20,080 bases of DNA, taken from contig BFEA01000414.1 of assembly GCA_003427395.1 (NCBI GenBank), forward strand, positions 1,155,083-1,175,162, read 5' to 3'. Of this stretch, positions 1 through 9,265 are shown piece after piece. The stretch comes from Chara braunii. Its lineage: Eukaryota; Streptophyta; Charophyceae; Charales; Characeae. How positions within the stretch are numbered: the stretch's first letter is position 1; each line of letters begins with the position of its first letter. The notes under the pieces were generated by a model. The model ran no database searches and was not told where the DNA came from. It was given only the letters and a program-made list of their open reading frames with translations. The position numbers were made by a program, and so were the translations under genes.

Positions 1-108
1 ATGATAAAAAAATAAAACTGATTTTTTTTTTTATTTTCAATTCCGTGAGAAAATTTAATGTGACCATCAACCAAAAATTATTTGTATTGTAATTTACTAA
101 TTTTGCAC

Positions 109-111
<3 letters not shown>
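1..111. other. AT-rich sequence, no gene
   Basis: This is AT-rich sequence with T and A runs and no coding signal. A stretch at 75-101 (AAAATTATTTGTATTGTAAT) has a close relative at 325-350 on the other side of the poly-T/GC-rich block. The block therefore may have been inserted into or between older AT-rich repeat copies. Confidence 0.5.
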
Positions 112-143
<32 letters not shown>

Positions 144-300
144 CGGGTGTCATGCCCGTCCGGTTACCCGGTCGTCAAACCAGGCGTGACGTTGGGACCC
201 GGGTGCCCGGGATATCTTCCTAGATAGGCACCGCAAAACCCTCAAAAAAAGAGACATAAAGTTATCCTTCCCCCCCCCTCTTCCCTAAATTCGGTGGCAA
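112..300 (-). mobile_element. T29 tract plus GC-rich hairpin block, possible 3' end of a minus-strand retroposon
   Basis: A run of 29 T (112-140) is followed directly by a GC-rich block in otherwise AT-rich DNA. The block can fold: GTCATGCC (149-156) pairs with GGCGTGAC (183-190) with one G-T wobble, and CCCGGGTGCCCGGG (198-211) is nearly self-complementary. A poly-T tract next to a compact GC-rich block is what the poly(A) end of a minus-strand SINE or LINE would look like on this strand. I found no convincing pol III boxes or target-site duplication, so the class is inferred. A 10-bp piece (202-211) recurs inverted at 16811-16820. Confidence 0.3.
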
Positions 301-745
301 ATTTTATCAATACTCTCAGATAAAAAATATTTGTATTGTATTATTCCTCAATATGTTTTTTTTTAACATTTTTTTAAATCATAAAAAAATATCTCAAATA
401 CAGATTTTGAATACAACTTACGTACATTGCGTTTGACCGTGCATTTTATTCGAAAACAAAAAAAACAATTTATAAAAGTCTGATTTTTTTAGATAATTTG
501 AATATGATGTTAGTACGTTTTTATTGGGGTAAGAGGTTAGTTGGATTTGACTTCTCTCAACATAGCCTGTACCAATCATTATTGACCTCGTTATAGATTA
601 TACCTCAACTCTTATAAGGGTAACTCCAACAGTGTTGAAGGAACTTTGCGAGACTATGTATGAACTCAGCTCCAATACTCTGCGATTTCTAAAGACTTTT
701 ACTCAAGGACGATAATCTAAAATTCATGTGGACTCATTTTGCACG
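301..745. other. AT-rich spacer, nothing recognised
   Basis: The left part is AT-rich with T and A runs. The right part (540-745) is more balanced and may already be the decayed 5' region of the LINE that follows, but I see no motif to prove it. Confidence 0.4.
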
Positions 746-749
746 TCTT

Positions 750-1680
750 GCGGTTGGTGGCTATGGAGGAAGAGACAGTCAAGGGCGGTAGGGAGATCCC
801 TTCCACTCATGAACTTGTGGGTAATGGAAGATATGGTTAGACAGTCCATCAATCAATATTACAATGAAGCAGTGTTCCAAAATACTTTTAATTTATGAAA
901 AATTGTTATATACGAGTGAGGCAAAAGATTCAAAGTTAACGAATCCTTAGATGCAATAAAGGAGAGGTGGCTTAAAGAATGAACAATGATCTTTATCTCC
1001 CAAGATGAGGCACGTGACTTGGTTAGAGAGGTGAAGGAAAACTTTGTTAGGACCTATGAAGATGATCGACTCATACGCGACCTCTTCAATCGAAAGGTTC
1101 ATAAATGTACTATTAAGTTTGAAGGACCAAATGGCATCTCGTATGTGACAGAGGCGGTGGAAGTAACCACCTGATTGGTACAAAAATGATCCATTAAGTT
1201 ACCGTTGAATGGGAAGGAGTATCTTGTGTTACTAAAACCCGGGATGATGAAGTTAGTGATGAAGGAGTAGAGATTGCGGGACGTTGAGATTGCGAGATGT
1301 CGAGATATACTTTTGGATTATGGCGTTGATGGTTCCTCTAGATTTGATGTATTATCTACCGAGTGTTGTAGAAAGTTTGATTGGGGGGGTTAAGCATGTC
1401 CATGCTTTGCAAGTGCATAGATCCACAACGAAATTAATGAACATCAAGATCACTATAGACACCCAAACGAGATTTCGAGTGGAGACAGGGCGAGATATGA
1501 AGAGTGGAGGTGGTTACCTCCTATTGTGACCAGTGGCGGAAATGCAGGTGGTACTTTAACAACGAGGACTGCCCACGTTAAGAGGAGTCTCGACCACAAA
1601 AAACATAGGTGAATTTTCATCTTCCTCCTCCGTTTGGTCCATCCCGCCAATCCCAAGTGAACAACTTCAGGCTGGGGTAT
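750..1680 (+). pseudogene. Probable LINE ORF1 remnant
   Basis: The best-preserved part is 986-1270 in one frame. It holds a charged, helix-like segment (VREVKENFVRTYEDDRLIRD), then EVTT, a TGA, LVQK, another TGA, and the segment LPLNGKEYLVLLKPG. Both TGA codons sit where a tryptophan would fit, as in other W-to-stop changes in this element. Further short open stretches follow to about 1680 in shifting frames. The segment lies upstream of, and on the same strand as, a clear LINE ORF2, which is where ORF1 belongs. I do not see a zinc knuckle or an RRM that would fix the identity, so the ORF1 label rests mainly on position. Confidence 0.35.
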
Positions 1681-2395
1681 TTGCGTCGGTAAGACAAACT
1701 CCTTCCCATCTCCCCTGTAGAAGTTGGCCAAGGTCAGGCAGGAGTGGCCTCCTCGAGACCCCAAGAATTGCATACCTTCTTAATGCAGAGGGTTTCATAA
1801 GGTTGCGAATATAATTCAACAGACCCACCACCTCAGCACAGTGCTACGTCAATATCTGGTTCCCAGCTCAGGGTAGGTTAGGCTCATGACTCCCCCCACT
1901 TTATACCCAGCTTCATGGCCCAATGTAACCTCCTCTTCGCTCGCCCCCTTCCCAATCAAGGTTTTCAAGCTTATTACTCTACCCCCCCCCCCCCCCCACT
2001 ATATGGGTGGCCCCGGGTGATGGGACTTTTTATCAATACTTGTCTTGTTATTGTCTTACCCGTTTCTTCCCCCAAGGTTGGTCCAACAGTAATCGGGTCT
2101 GATATAGAGATGGCAAGAGGGTAACATGAGATAATAAACAACATCCCCTCCTTAGTATAATCAGAAACCAACATGGGCTGAGTAACGCCCGTCTAGATTG
2201 CTGAATGTGGAGGTAGCGGGCTGAGAGGGATAAGTAGGTAGTCAATTCGCTTATCAAAAGAGATGCGATAAGGTGTTTTTTATGGGGGCGGAGGGAGGAC
2301 TCAAACAGGGGGCTAGGACTTCAAAGCTATTGTCGGCTTCTTGCTTAAGAGTACAACTGGGTGGTAGCCTGATTGATGATAATGATGCATTAGTT
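1681..2395. other. Non-coding or decayed sequence with a C16 run
   Basis: No frame carries recognisable protein. A run of 16 C (1982-1997) is flanked by pyrimidine-rich sequence. Such a tract could form an i-motif, with a G-run on the other strand, and its length is likely to be unreliable. The stretch probably belongs to the decayed ORF1/ORF2 junction of the LINE. Confidence 0.35.
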
Positions 2396-2399
2396 AGTA

Positions 2400-2720
2400 T
2401 TGGTCTTCTACATGTTGAACGTTCGAAATTGCCAGTCAGATACGTTTAGTAAGCAAGGTTATAGGGTAGTACAAGGACGGGGGGAGTTGTCACGAATACG
2501 CGAAGGTTGTTTACCGATGGAAAGGAAATTGGTTTCATTGGTGTGTACAACCACTAAGGGATATATGTACTTCGTTGGGATGACACACTCCGGTAGAAAA
2601 CCATATATTCTCTCAATACTGACAAACACAACGCCGCTCCTTTGAGAAATTATAACACAGGCAAAATTTATTTGGGGGGACGCATTCCCAATTAGGATGA
2701 TTATGAAATCAATCATGGAG
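2400..2720 (+). pseudogene. Decayed open segment, perhaps LINE ORF1 C-terminal part
   Basis: An 81-codon open frame (2400-2645) lies between the ORF1-like remnant and the ORF2 start. It contains segments such as GRGELSRIREGCLP and TTTKGYMYFVGMTHSGRKPY. I do not recognise a domain. The position and strand fit a continuation of the LINE, but it could equally be chance. An A15 run follows at 2743-2757. Confidence 0.25.
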
Positions 2721-2997
2721 AGATGAAGGGCGTCTTTGGAGGAAAAAAAAAAAAAAAGTTCTATTTTTTGTTGATTGACATCAAAATCGATCCTCCTATT
2801 GTGAACGTTTCCATCTAGGTAGGAATATTGTGATTCGCGTTAGACGATGTAAAAAAACAAAATAACCATAAATTGAATATGATAGTTTTGGCTCCGATAG
2901 TGTCTGCTCGCTTGCTCCTCAAAGCGAATGAGAAATGGTATGATCTGCAAAATGTCCCCTCACAGTTTATGGCATAAGCATTGATGAAAGGGTGAAG

Positions 2998-3051
2998 GTC
3001 TCCCTCGCAGTCAACCCGATCGAGGTTTCCCTCACGGTCAACCCGATCGAG
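2998..3051 (+). repeat. 27-bp tandem duplication
   Basis: Two adjacent 27-bp copies (2998-3024 and 3025-3051) differ at a few positions. Both end in GTCAACCCGATCGAG. In the plus-strand frame they read VSLAVNPIE and VSLTVNPIE, so the duplication kept the reading frame. It lies about 110 bp before the ORF2 endonuclease start. Confidence 0.85.
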
Positions 3052-3164
3052 AGACACTTTGTGATAAAGTTTTATGCAACGTTCCCTCACCCAACTTGCA
3101 TCAAGGTGGGGCGATAAACAAGTTAATTCCTGCATCCAAGGGTCCGCAGGGGAAAAACTTATAA

Positions 3165-3780
3165 ATGGTTAAGTTGAAATTAGCCACATGGAATATAAGG
3201 GGATTGGGGGACACAGGGAGGGAAAAAAACAAAAGGGTAAAATCTTGGTTGTTTGAACATAAGATTGATTATCCGTGTGTTCAATAATCGAAGTTGGAAA
3301 CGGAGAAGTTGTTAGAACTGGGTAAATGGTCGGATAAAACATAAAGTTGAGAGGCGTCACGATCCTCTTGCACAAAATCTCCAATCTCAAGTGGTGGACT
3401 CCGATAGAAATTTGTGCAGAAAGTGGGTTTGGTTCTGCCCGCGAACTAAACAAATGGAATGGGTCATCATGACTATTTATGTGTCATCTGACCCATTCCC
3501 GATAGTAGAGTTCTTCGCAAACTTGAAAGCAATAATATCTACTGCAAATAACATTATTATTATTGACGACTGTAACGTATGAATGTATGAATTGTTTTAA
3601 GAGGCTTCGCTCGACAAGTATGAAAAACTCTTATGCACTGTTGAAACTATTATAGGAGTTATAATTGGCTGACTCATACCAGACTCTAAATCTAGAGGAT
3701 CCGAGGTTCACCTGGTACTCCAATATTCCCATAGAGAAGGGAGAGGTGACTCAAACGGCTTGACTTTTACCTAGTGAGTA
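3165..3780 (+). pseudogene. LINE ORF2 endonuclease (APE/EEP type), inactivated
   Basis: The ATG at 3165 opens 40 codons beginning MVKLKLATWNIRGLG, the hallmark N-terminus of plant L1 ORF2 proteins with the active-site Asn in TWN. The frame stops at TAA (3285-3287), just where the family has the catalytic Glu of the QE motif. The domain continues in other frames. At 3391-3582 are WVWFCPRT, IMTIYVSSD (family NVYAPND) and IIIIDDCNV (family GGDFN, with Asp and Asn kept). At 3671-3745 is LEDPRFTWYSN (family RxTW). At 3756-3779 is RLDFYLVS (family SRID). The order and spacing match a whole APE endonuclease, which normally nicks target DNA for target-primed reverse transcription. Several frameshifts and stops make it dead. 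Confidence 0.85.
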
Positions 3781-3799
3781 AAAAATTGTTATAGGCTCT

Positions 3800-4110
3800 A
3801 ACCTATATCAGACAAGTGATTAAGCCCCTCCTGGACCATAAGCTGGTTCTGGAGGATTTGTTGTTTAATCAGACCTTGGAGAGAGATAGGGGTTACTTTA
3901 AGCTTAATGCACAAAACTTGGAAGATCTTGGGATGAGAGAGTGGGTTCAAGATCATATGGAGGTTTGAAAGTCAGCGAGGGGTTATTTTCCTTCGAGTGC
4001 AGAGTGAGTGGATGGAGGGGTAGACACTATTTTTTGGGTTGTAAATATTTATTATTGCATTGTTGTCAGAAAAGCGAAACAAGGAAAAACAGTTTCGTCG
4101 AAAGAAAGTG
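3800..4110 (+). pseudogene. LINE ORF2 linker after the endonuclease, broken
   Basis: One frame reads DHKLVLEDLL (the family has a conserved SDH here, ending the endonuclease), then GYFKLNAQNLEDLGMREWVQ. A stretch of this kind, with WKLN followed by an acidic helix, typically follows the LINE endonuclease. The TGA codons at 3966-3968 and 4005-4007 sit at expected tryptophans. The stretch 4110-4488 is more decayed and I could not align it to the family, though it should hold the coiled linker before the RT. Confidence 0.65.
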
Positions 4111-4488
4111 GAGGAGTAACTGATTTCAGACAATGTGTGTTGTGGAGACATAAAACAAAATGGTGGAATGCGAAATGATCCAAATGGAGAAGCAAATAAG
4201 GTGACAGGAGAATTTGAAAGTGAAAGGGATAGTGGTGCACGATAGATTGACAAGAAACACATTATGAAGGTTACAATAAAGTTCGCCCTTTCACCAGATG
4301 GTACAACTATATCATATTTTTTACCCATCTTCCTCGCAAACAACCACTCTATCATAAATGCAAGAGTACGTTATACTAGATTGTACTAAAGCATTTTAAC
4401 TTCTAAAAGGATGCGTGACACAATCGATACAAACGTCTCACAAGAAATTGACCTCAGATGATAGGACAACACTAAGGTTTTCCTAATA

Positions 4489-4740
4489 GTGGCAAAGAGC
4501 TTGACACTGGATAGACCTGTGATAGTGGAAGAATTGCAACAAATATCTAAAGTGATGACATCATGTAAGTGCCCAAGGAGGGATGGGTTCACTGTGCAAT
4601 TCCACAAGGCTTGTTGACACTCTATTGGACCGACATTGGTAAAAGTTTGCAACATTGTTTGACTGGGTAAAGGTTGGGCGAAAGTACGATAGGTGACATT
4701 ATTTAAGCGATGTTTAAACCACCAGTCCAAGAGGTCTGCC
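4489..4740 (+). pseudogene. LINE reverse transcriptase, N-terminal part, broken
   Basis: Frame +1 contains RPVIVEELQQISKV followed by KCPRRDGFTVQF. This is a decayed form of the LINE RT signature KSPGPDGFTxEF and is followed by the expected (F/Y)(H/Y)K, tryptophan and IGPTL pattern. The tryptophans are TGA at 4615-4617 and 4660-4662. The following family motif (IPK then WRPI) is not visible. Homology fades near 4740 and resumes only at about 6109, so roughly 70-90 residues of RT between this motif and motif A are missing or have been displaced by the repeat block. Confidence 0.8.
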
Positions 4741-4889
4741 ACTGTTCACTTTTATCGGAAACGAATCCCGCGCCGAAATAAACAGTTATCAAGCTAGGCA
4801 GAGGTGCGAAGGGAACAGGCTGGTGGGCCTAGTGGACAAAAAAAACTATCAAAATTGGATTAAGAAAAAACAAAAAAATGGATTGGGTT

Positions 4890-5424
4890 ACATTATTCAC
4901 CCCATAACATCTGGAGACACTTTCCCTCACTGGCAAAGCACGATCTAAACAGAAAAAAAAGGGGAAAAAAAAACGATTTGAACGCAATAGCGGTCAAGTA
5001 CATTATAGAAAGTTTATGTGAGAGTATACCCTTAGCGAGAGCCTTCCCAGCGAACGTGGTACACAAAGAGAAAGAAAAGAAGGAGAACAAAAAAAATATA
5101 GATTTGGTTATGATAGCGGTCAAATACATTTTGAAAAGTACGAGTGTGAGTATGTCCTCAGTGCAGGCGGTTCCAGGCACGTGGAAAATGCCCTGCCTCA
5201 CTGGTAGAGCAAAAAGAAAAAAAACAACACAATCAAGATTATACCATAATGGTGGGCGAATAAATTTTGGAAAGTACAAGTGTGAGTATGCCCTCAACAA
5301 GGGTATTTCTAGACATCATGGCAACAAAAAAATACAAAACAAAATTGGCCATTCAAATACATTATGGAAAGTACAAGTGTGAATATGTCCTCAGTAAGGG
5401 TCTCTCCAGACATCATTGATCTCA
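4890..5424 (+). repeat. Diverged tandem array, about four units of ~97-136 bp
   Basis: A recurring anchor, roughly AGCGGTCAAATACATTWTGG then AAAG, starts at 4989, 5115, 5251 and 5347. Each copy is followed by a form of GAGTATGTCCTCAGTA and a TCYAGRCATCATGG-like end. The anchor spacings are 126, 136 and 97 bp. Units differ in an A-rich linker that resembles GCAAAAAGAAAAAA. A partial unit may precede at 4890-4976. In translation the most regular copies give KYKCEYALNKGISRHHG and similar, but frame is not conserved across units, so coding is unlikely. The array lies inside the split LINE RT. Confidence 0.7.
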
Positions 5425-5430
5425 ATTTAG

Positions 5431-5511
5431 TTTTTTTTTTTTTTCCTTGTCTTTTTCATTCCCTCTTTTACCATGAGATGCAACAATTCATTTTTTTTTT
5501 TTTTTTTTTTT
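5431..5511. repeat. Two poly-T tracts (T14 and T21)
   Basis: T14 at 5431-5444 and T21 at 5491-5511 are separated by pyrimidine-rich sequence. They may be tails of minus-strand retroposons or simple homopolymer expansions. I cannot tell which. Confidence 0.8.
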
Positions 5512-5661
5512 GGCACTTCAGTTCTAATAGAGGTTGGTGACAGTACCTCCCTCAAAGAAAACAAAGACATGCACTGTATATTGCAGATTCGGGAATATGC
5601 AAATTTTGGTTCGACAATCTAGCTTCAGTTGGACTACTGTCTTCACCCAAAAATAATGTTT

Positions 5662-6064
5662 GAGCGTTGTGTACGAATGTAACGCCCGTCGAGCGTTGTA
5701 TTCGTTTATAATGCTCGGTGTTATATTTAGTAAATTTGTGGTAACTTCGGTTAGGCCCCAAAATTATAAAACAAAACAAAATAAAAAAACTTATTAAGAA
5801 AAAAATATGTTGTCCAAGATTGCAATGTGACCAACTTTTGGTTGCGGGTCACTTCAAAATTCCTTATAAACTCGAAAATAAAAAATAAAAATAAAAAATA
5901 AACTTGAAATATACCCCTTGGAAGTCAAAACCCCATTCAACCCTCTTCAAAACCCATGTATACTTCCTCTTCAAAGTACTCTGTCCATGGAACATTCAAA
6001 TATAACACTCGAGTGTTCTATTCGAATATAACACTCAGACGTTCTATTCGAAAGGGTGTTCTAT
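5662..6064. repeat. Self-complementary ~29-bp units at both ends of a ~280-bp segment (foldback-like)
   Basis: The unit is about GAGYGTTSTATTCG then AATATAACRCTC. Copies stand at 5662-5690 and 5691-5720, and again at 6011-6036 with a decayed one up to 6064. The 6011-6036 copy is its own reverse complement except for one symmetric pair of positions, and AACACTCGAGTGTT (6004-6017) is a perfect palindrome. A half unit recurs near 6111-6122. Because each unit is palindromic, the outer copies act as direct and inverted repeats around 5721-6003. That is a foldback or MITE-like layout. No transposase is present. Confidence 0.6.
5807..5866 (+). repeat. Dispersed repeat, copy 1
   Basis: The sequence ending CTTTTGGTTGCGGGTCACTT then CAAAATT (about 5831-5861) matches 16948-16983 with a 3-base gap and a few transitions. 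Weaker similarity extends on the left (TATGTT, AATT and ACC in order) and an A-rich stretch follows in both. It lies between the two sets of palindromic units. Confidence 0.55.
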
Positions 6065-6108
6065 TTGGAAAAAAAGTAAAAACGAAAATCTCATATTTTT
6101 AGAGTAAG

Positions 6109-6640
6109 TTGAATATAACGCCTATACGTCACTGTAAGCTGTACGCAGACTGTTGCAAAATTGGTGGAAAAGGACAAAGGGGCGTTTGTATTGAGGAGGT
6201 GCAAGCGAAAAACTTAGATATGATTATTCTCCTTCTTGATTTGGAGGAGTACCATGAAAAGGTAGGTTGGGCATTTGTCCCAATTACCTTGAGGAAAATG
6301 ATTATTAGTCAGGGTTTCTATCGTTGTGCATATCCATGTACACCCTGGCTTGAGGAAAATTTGTTCTGCGTGTTTCATTTAACGAGATCGCTGAGGCATG
6401 GTTGTCCGCTACCCCCCCTTATATTTATGTTGCAAGTGGAGATCCCCCTCAATCGCATCCGGTAGCACTCGTAAGTTAGGGGCCTGCAAATGCCTGTTGA
6501 CGAGGAGTCTAAACCCAAAACCTTTGTCGATGACTTATTTGTGGTATAAGTGAAGTTTTCTTCTTCGTTGGATGTCGGTGTCATTTGATTACTTAAAGTT
6601 ATCAGAGACCTTGATGAACTGAAGTAAATTTCTTTATATT
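6109..6640 (+). pseudogene. LINE reverse transcriptase palm domain, inactivated
   Basis: Frame +1 carries the RT palm motifs in order. Motif A is ILLLDLEEYHEKVGW (family LLDFEKAYDRVxW) with the catalytic Asp at 6238-6240. Motif B is TRSLRHGCPLPPLIF (family RSxRQGCPLSPxLF) starting at 6382, with Gln changed to His. Motif C is FVDD at 6523-6534 (family FADD), with both catalytic Asp kept. All three motifs share one frame. Stops at 6463, 6472, 6547, 6592 and 6625 break it. The protein would normally copy LINE RNA at the nicked target. The Asp triad is still readable, but the frame is dead. Confidence 0.9.
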
Positions 6641-6669
6641 TTACCAATGGACTTCAACGTGCATGTACA

Positions 6670-7049
6670 GTGGGGCATACAACGAGTCGATATGGAGGCA
6701 GGACAAAGATTTCTCAAAATGTTAGTGAGTACACTTGTTACATGGACAACGCAAATTTTGATGTTGCAGCAACGCATTATGACGAAAAGTTGGGCGCGAG
6801 GCTTGGCATGACAGTTATCGCATTGGTGATTAATATGACCTTGTTTTCCTTGCTTTGGTTTTTTAAGTCGGTAAAGGAGATCACAAAAGCAATTTTGACT
6901 GAGGCCCAACGACTGGTTGTAAAGTTTCTATGGAAACCAAAAGCATCACCGAAGGAAAGGATTACGGGTAAAGTCGTATTGCAGTTACTCACCTACCCCA
7001 CGGACCAAGGGGGTCTGGGTTTGATTGATCCCCATCGAAAGATCCGACT
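6670..7049 (+). pseudogene. LINE reverse transcriptase thumb region
   Basis: An open stretch of 132 codons in the same frame as the palm (+1) contains KLGARLGM, then a hydrophobic helix, EAQRLVVKFLWKPKA and GGLGLIDP (GGLG at 7009-7020). This is the usual sequence after the LINE palm, with the RLxxxxxxLW and GGLGxxD signatures that mark the thumb and the start of the C-terminal region. It is the longest uninterrupted LINE piece in the window. A frameshift near 7050 ends it. Confidence 0.9.
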
Positions 7050-7870
7050 CAATTGTACAAATGGATAGCTAAAATGGTCATGAAAGAGGATAAGGAAGGC
7101 AAGATATTGCTTGCGAAAATGGTTTTAATGAGAGATTGGCGACCTCTAGATCGAAAGACGGGTGACGCTGTTTCTTCGTGACCTCATTCATGAGGAAGGA
7201 ATTATTTTGTGAGTTTATGGACGCAGTAAGGAGGGCGTGGATTAAACACCCGCCGGAGGTGAGCTTCCCCCCATCAACGAAGGAGGAAAGTTCTAAGTCA
7301 GAGTCTGTTTGAAAAAACCCAAATTATGGACGAAGAAGGTCGCATATTTTCGGCAGGATCATAACCTTCCATATTCGGAAGGGTCTGGATCAGGAAGGGA
7401 GTCTTACGAGTAGCGGACCTATAGTAAGTACTCTTCGGGAATAGGAAGTCTTACTTAAAAGTGCACATCCAACTGCAGTTACTATGAAACATAGAAGAAG
7501 ATTGGAAACTGTTACTTTGGGCAATTACTTTGGTCGCAGCTACGCTCTCAACGACCCGACACAGGGGGATGTGGTATGAAGATTACAAGGCCTAACGAGA
7601 AATGTTTTTCAAAATGTTCAAAGTTGGGAGGTCTCTGACCAATTGGGCGCTCTCCAATTGGTAAGAGAGGAGATGGTAATGCAGTGGGATAAACCTCCGC
7701 AGATAGGATTTGTTCAATCCTTTGATGCCAAAGAAAGTCCACAACTTGGGTCTGAAGGATACCACCCAGAGACTTAACTATTGACCCAATGGCATGAAGA
7801 TGGATTGGGAGCAGGGTGACACAGTCCTCCCCACAGGATTTGGACCTCACCAATTTATCAGTGCAAGAGT
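7050..7870 (+). pseudogene. LINE ORF2 C-terminal region, multiply frameshifted
   Basis: After the frameshift, frame +3 (7050-7181) reads LYKWIAKMVMKEDKEGK and MVLMRDWRPLDRK, as expected after the GGLG motif. Further pieces in changing frames include FCEFMDAVRRAWIKHPPE (about 7206-7260) and MDEEGRIF (about 7330). Beyond 7700 there are only traces. I do not see the CCHC-like zinc finger that usually ends plant LINE ORF2. Similarity fades before 7,990 and a T17 tract stands at 8069-8085. No poly(A) tail or target-site duplication was found for the plus-strand element. Confidence 0.75.
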
Positions 7871-7989
7871 CCTACAGACTGATAAACACTACGTCCATAT
7901 CCTCGACTAACATAGCAATTGAGAGATGGCTACAGTCTTGCTTGAAGACCTCAGTGAAGCATTAGGGGTTTTCGAGAAACTGTGGAACG

Positions 7990-8605
7990 TCCCGACAATT
8001 CTTCCAAATCTATAACAAACAAGTTTGATGTAGATGCTCTCCATGCTTGTTATACGATATGCAGTATGTTTTTTTTTTTTTTTTTACCGCCACAACTTTA
8101 CGGTACCCCTCTCGTACACTTTACTCTCTGCTTCTTTGTTCACCTGTATCCTCCTATACGACCGAAAATGTCCATCTTCACGCTACTTACACGGACAGGA
8201 AAAACATTTATCATGATAGGATAGTGGCACAAAAGGAGTGTTAGCAATGATTAACAATTTAGACATCGCCTCGTTAAAATGGGTTCGGGAGCAGTGGTAA
8301 TTTAAACCACAAGTACACCCGATGCAAAATGTATATGTCCGGAACCCCCATGCGCACCAACCTTTATCAGAACGCCAGAATGGCGTTTATGTTTTTGTTT
8401 CGACCGATTGCCAACCATTTTAGTATAGTTGCCCCTTGCCTCCAAACTTTTCGGATTGATCAATCGTGATTCTCAAGTTGGTTGGGGCCATGTCCTGGTG
8501 GTTTAAGGGAGGGTTTGGGGTGAGTATATATTTGTATAACTGACATCGGAAATGTTATTGTTTGTGCCTATACATTTTCTATAGTTTTTTTTGTGCTTGC
8601 ATGGA
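7990..8605. other. Unassigned sequence after the LINE, with a T17 tract
   Basis: T17 stands at 8069-8085. The rest has no convincing coding or RNA signal. It may include the decayed 3' untranslated region of the LINE, but nothing in the sequence proves it. Confidence 0.4.
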
Positions 8606-8608
8606 CAC

Positions 8609-8797
8609 TACCCGTTTAATCGTTTGTGAAGAGAAGCATGTGCAAGGAGGACACATTTCACCTACTCCTCTACCCGTTTAATTGATCAATCGTTTGTGAA
8701 GAGAAGCATGTGCAAACATTTGTAAAGATAAATAAGTTTCATGGCCCCTCTATTTACCAGACTCATTTATGCCTCATTTTCACCTACTTCTCTACCC
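8609..8797 (+). repeat. Nested short duplications
   Basis: Unit X runs from TACCCGTTTAAT to CATGTGCAA and occurs at 8609-8645 and 8671-8715. The second copy has 8 extra bases (TGATCAAT) after TTTAAT. Unit Y (CATTTCACCTACTCCTCTAC then CC) occurs at 8654-8675, overlapping the start of X2, and again with small changes at 8775-8797. The X copies are almost identical outside the indel, so the duplication is fairly recent compared with the LINE decay. Confidence 0.85.
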
Positions 8798-8799
8798 TT

Positions 8800-9260
8800 A
8801 TCATAGCTGACTACAATGACCCTTCTACTCTCGCAGCCACCAAAAAATCACAAAGCCCCAAATACGATGGATCCCAACAAGTTGAATGCGCCCCCTGCCT
8901 GGGTTCTCAAGAACCGATGCAAAATTTGTGTCGATGCCCTACCACGTTTCACCTTGCTCCACCACTCTATCCAAATTATCCCTCACAGACCAGGTTTAAT
9001 CGCCATTTTCAGTTAGAAGTCCAGATAACTGTCCGAGCTACCTGCGCAACATACGGTCATCCCTTCTTCCTAAATTGATTATAATGAATAAAGTCAAGAA
9101 GGACCCATCGTTCATTTCGTTTTATCGCCTCCCCTCTTAACCGATTCCAATGATAGACCCACCATCTCCAAATTCTGATAGAGGCAAGACAATCATGCTA
9201 AAGCAACTCTGTCATAAATGTATCCGACCATATTTGTGTCTTGAGGTGGATTTATCTAAC
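8800..9260. other. No recognised gene
   Basis: Two overlapping short plus-strand open frames (8710-9078 and 8816-9016) are proline-rich and cysteine-containing, but match no family that I know. They are probably chance frames in C-rich sequence. Confidence 0.4.
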
Positions 9261-9265
9261 TATCA

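Larger units (their letters stand above)
4745..6105. mobile_element. Repeat-rich block that splits the LINE RT
   Basis: Between two collinear RT pieces in the same frame (+1) lie about 1.36 kb without LINE homology. The block contains a diverged tandem array (4890-5424), T14 (5431-5444), T21 (5491-5511) and self-complementary units (5662-5720 and 6004-6064). The simplest reading is one or more insertions into the LINE, with loss of some RT codons. I could not find target-site duplications or terminal repeats that give exact borders. Confidence 0.5.

Noticed and set aside
4978-5382. 134-codon frame with KYKCEYALNKGISRHHG as a zinc-finger repeat protein
   Set aside because: The underlying DNA is a tandem array whose units do not keep one frame. 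Cys/His spacing varies between units.
8189-8221. TRTGKTFIMIG, resembling the kinesin P-loop (GxTGxGKTxTMxG)
   Set aside because: Only eleven residues match. The frame stops at once, the upstream FAYG part is out of register, and no other kinesin motif is near. Probably chance.
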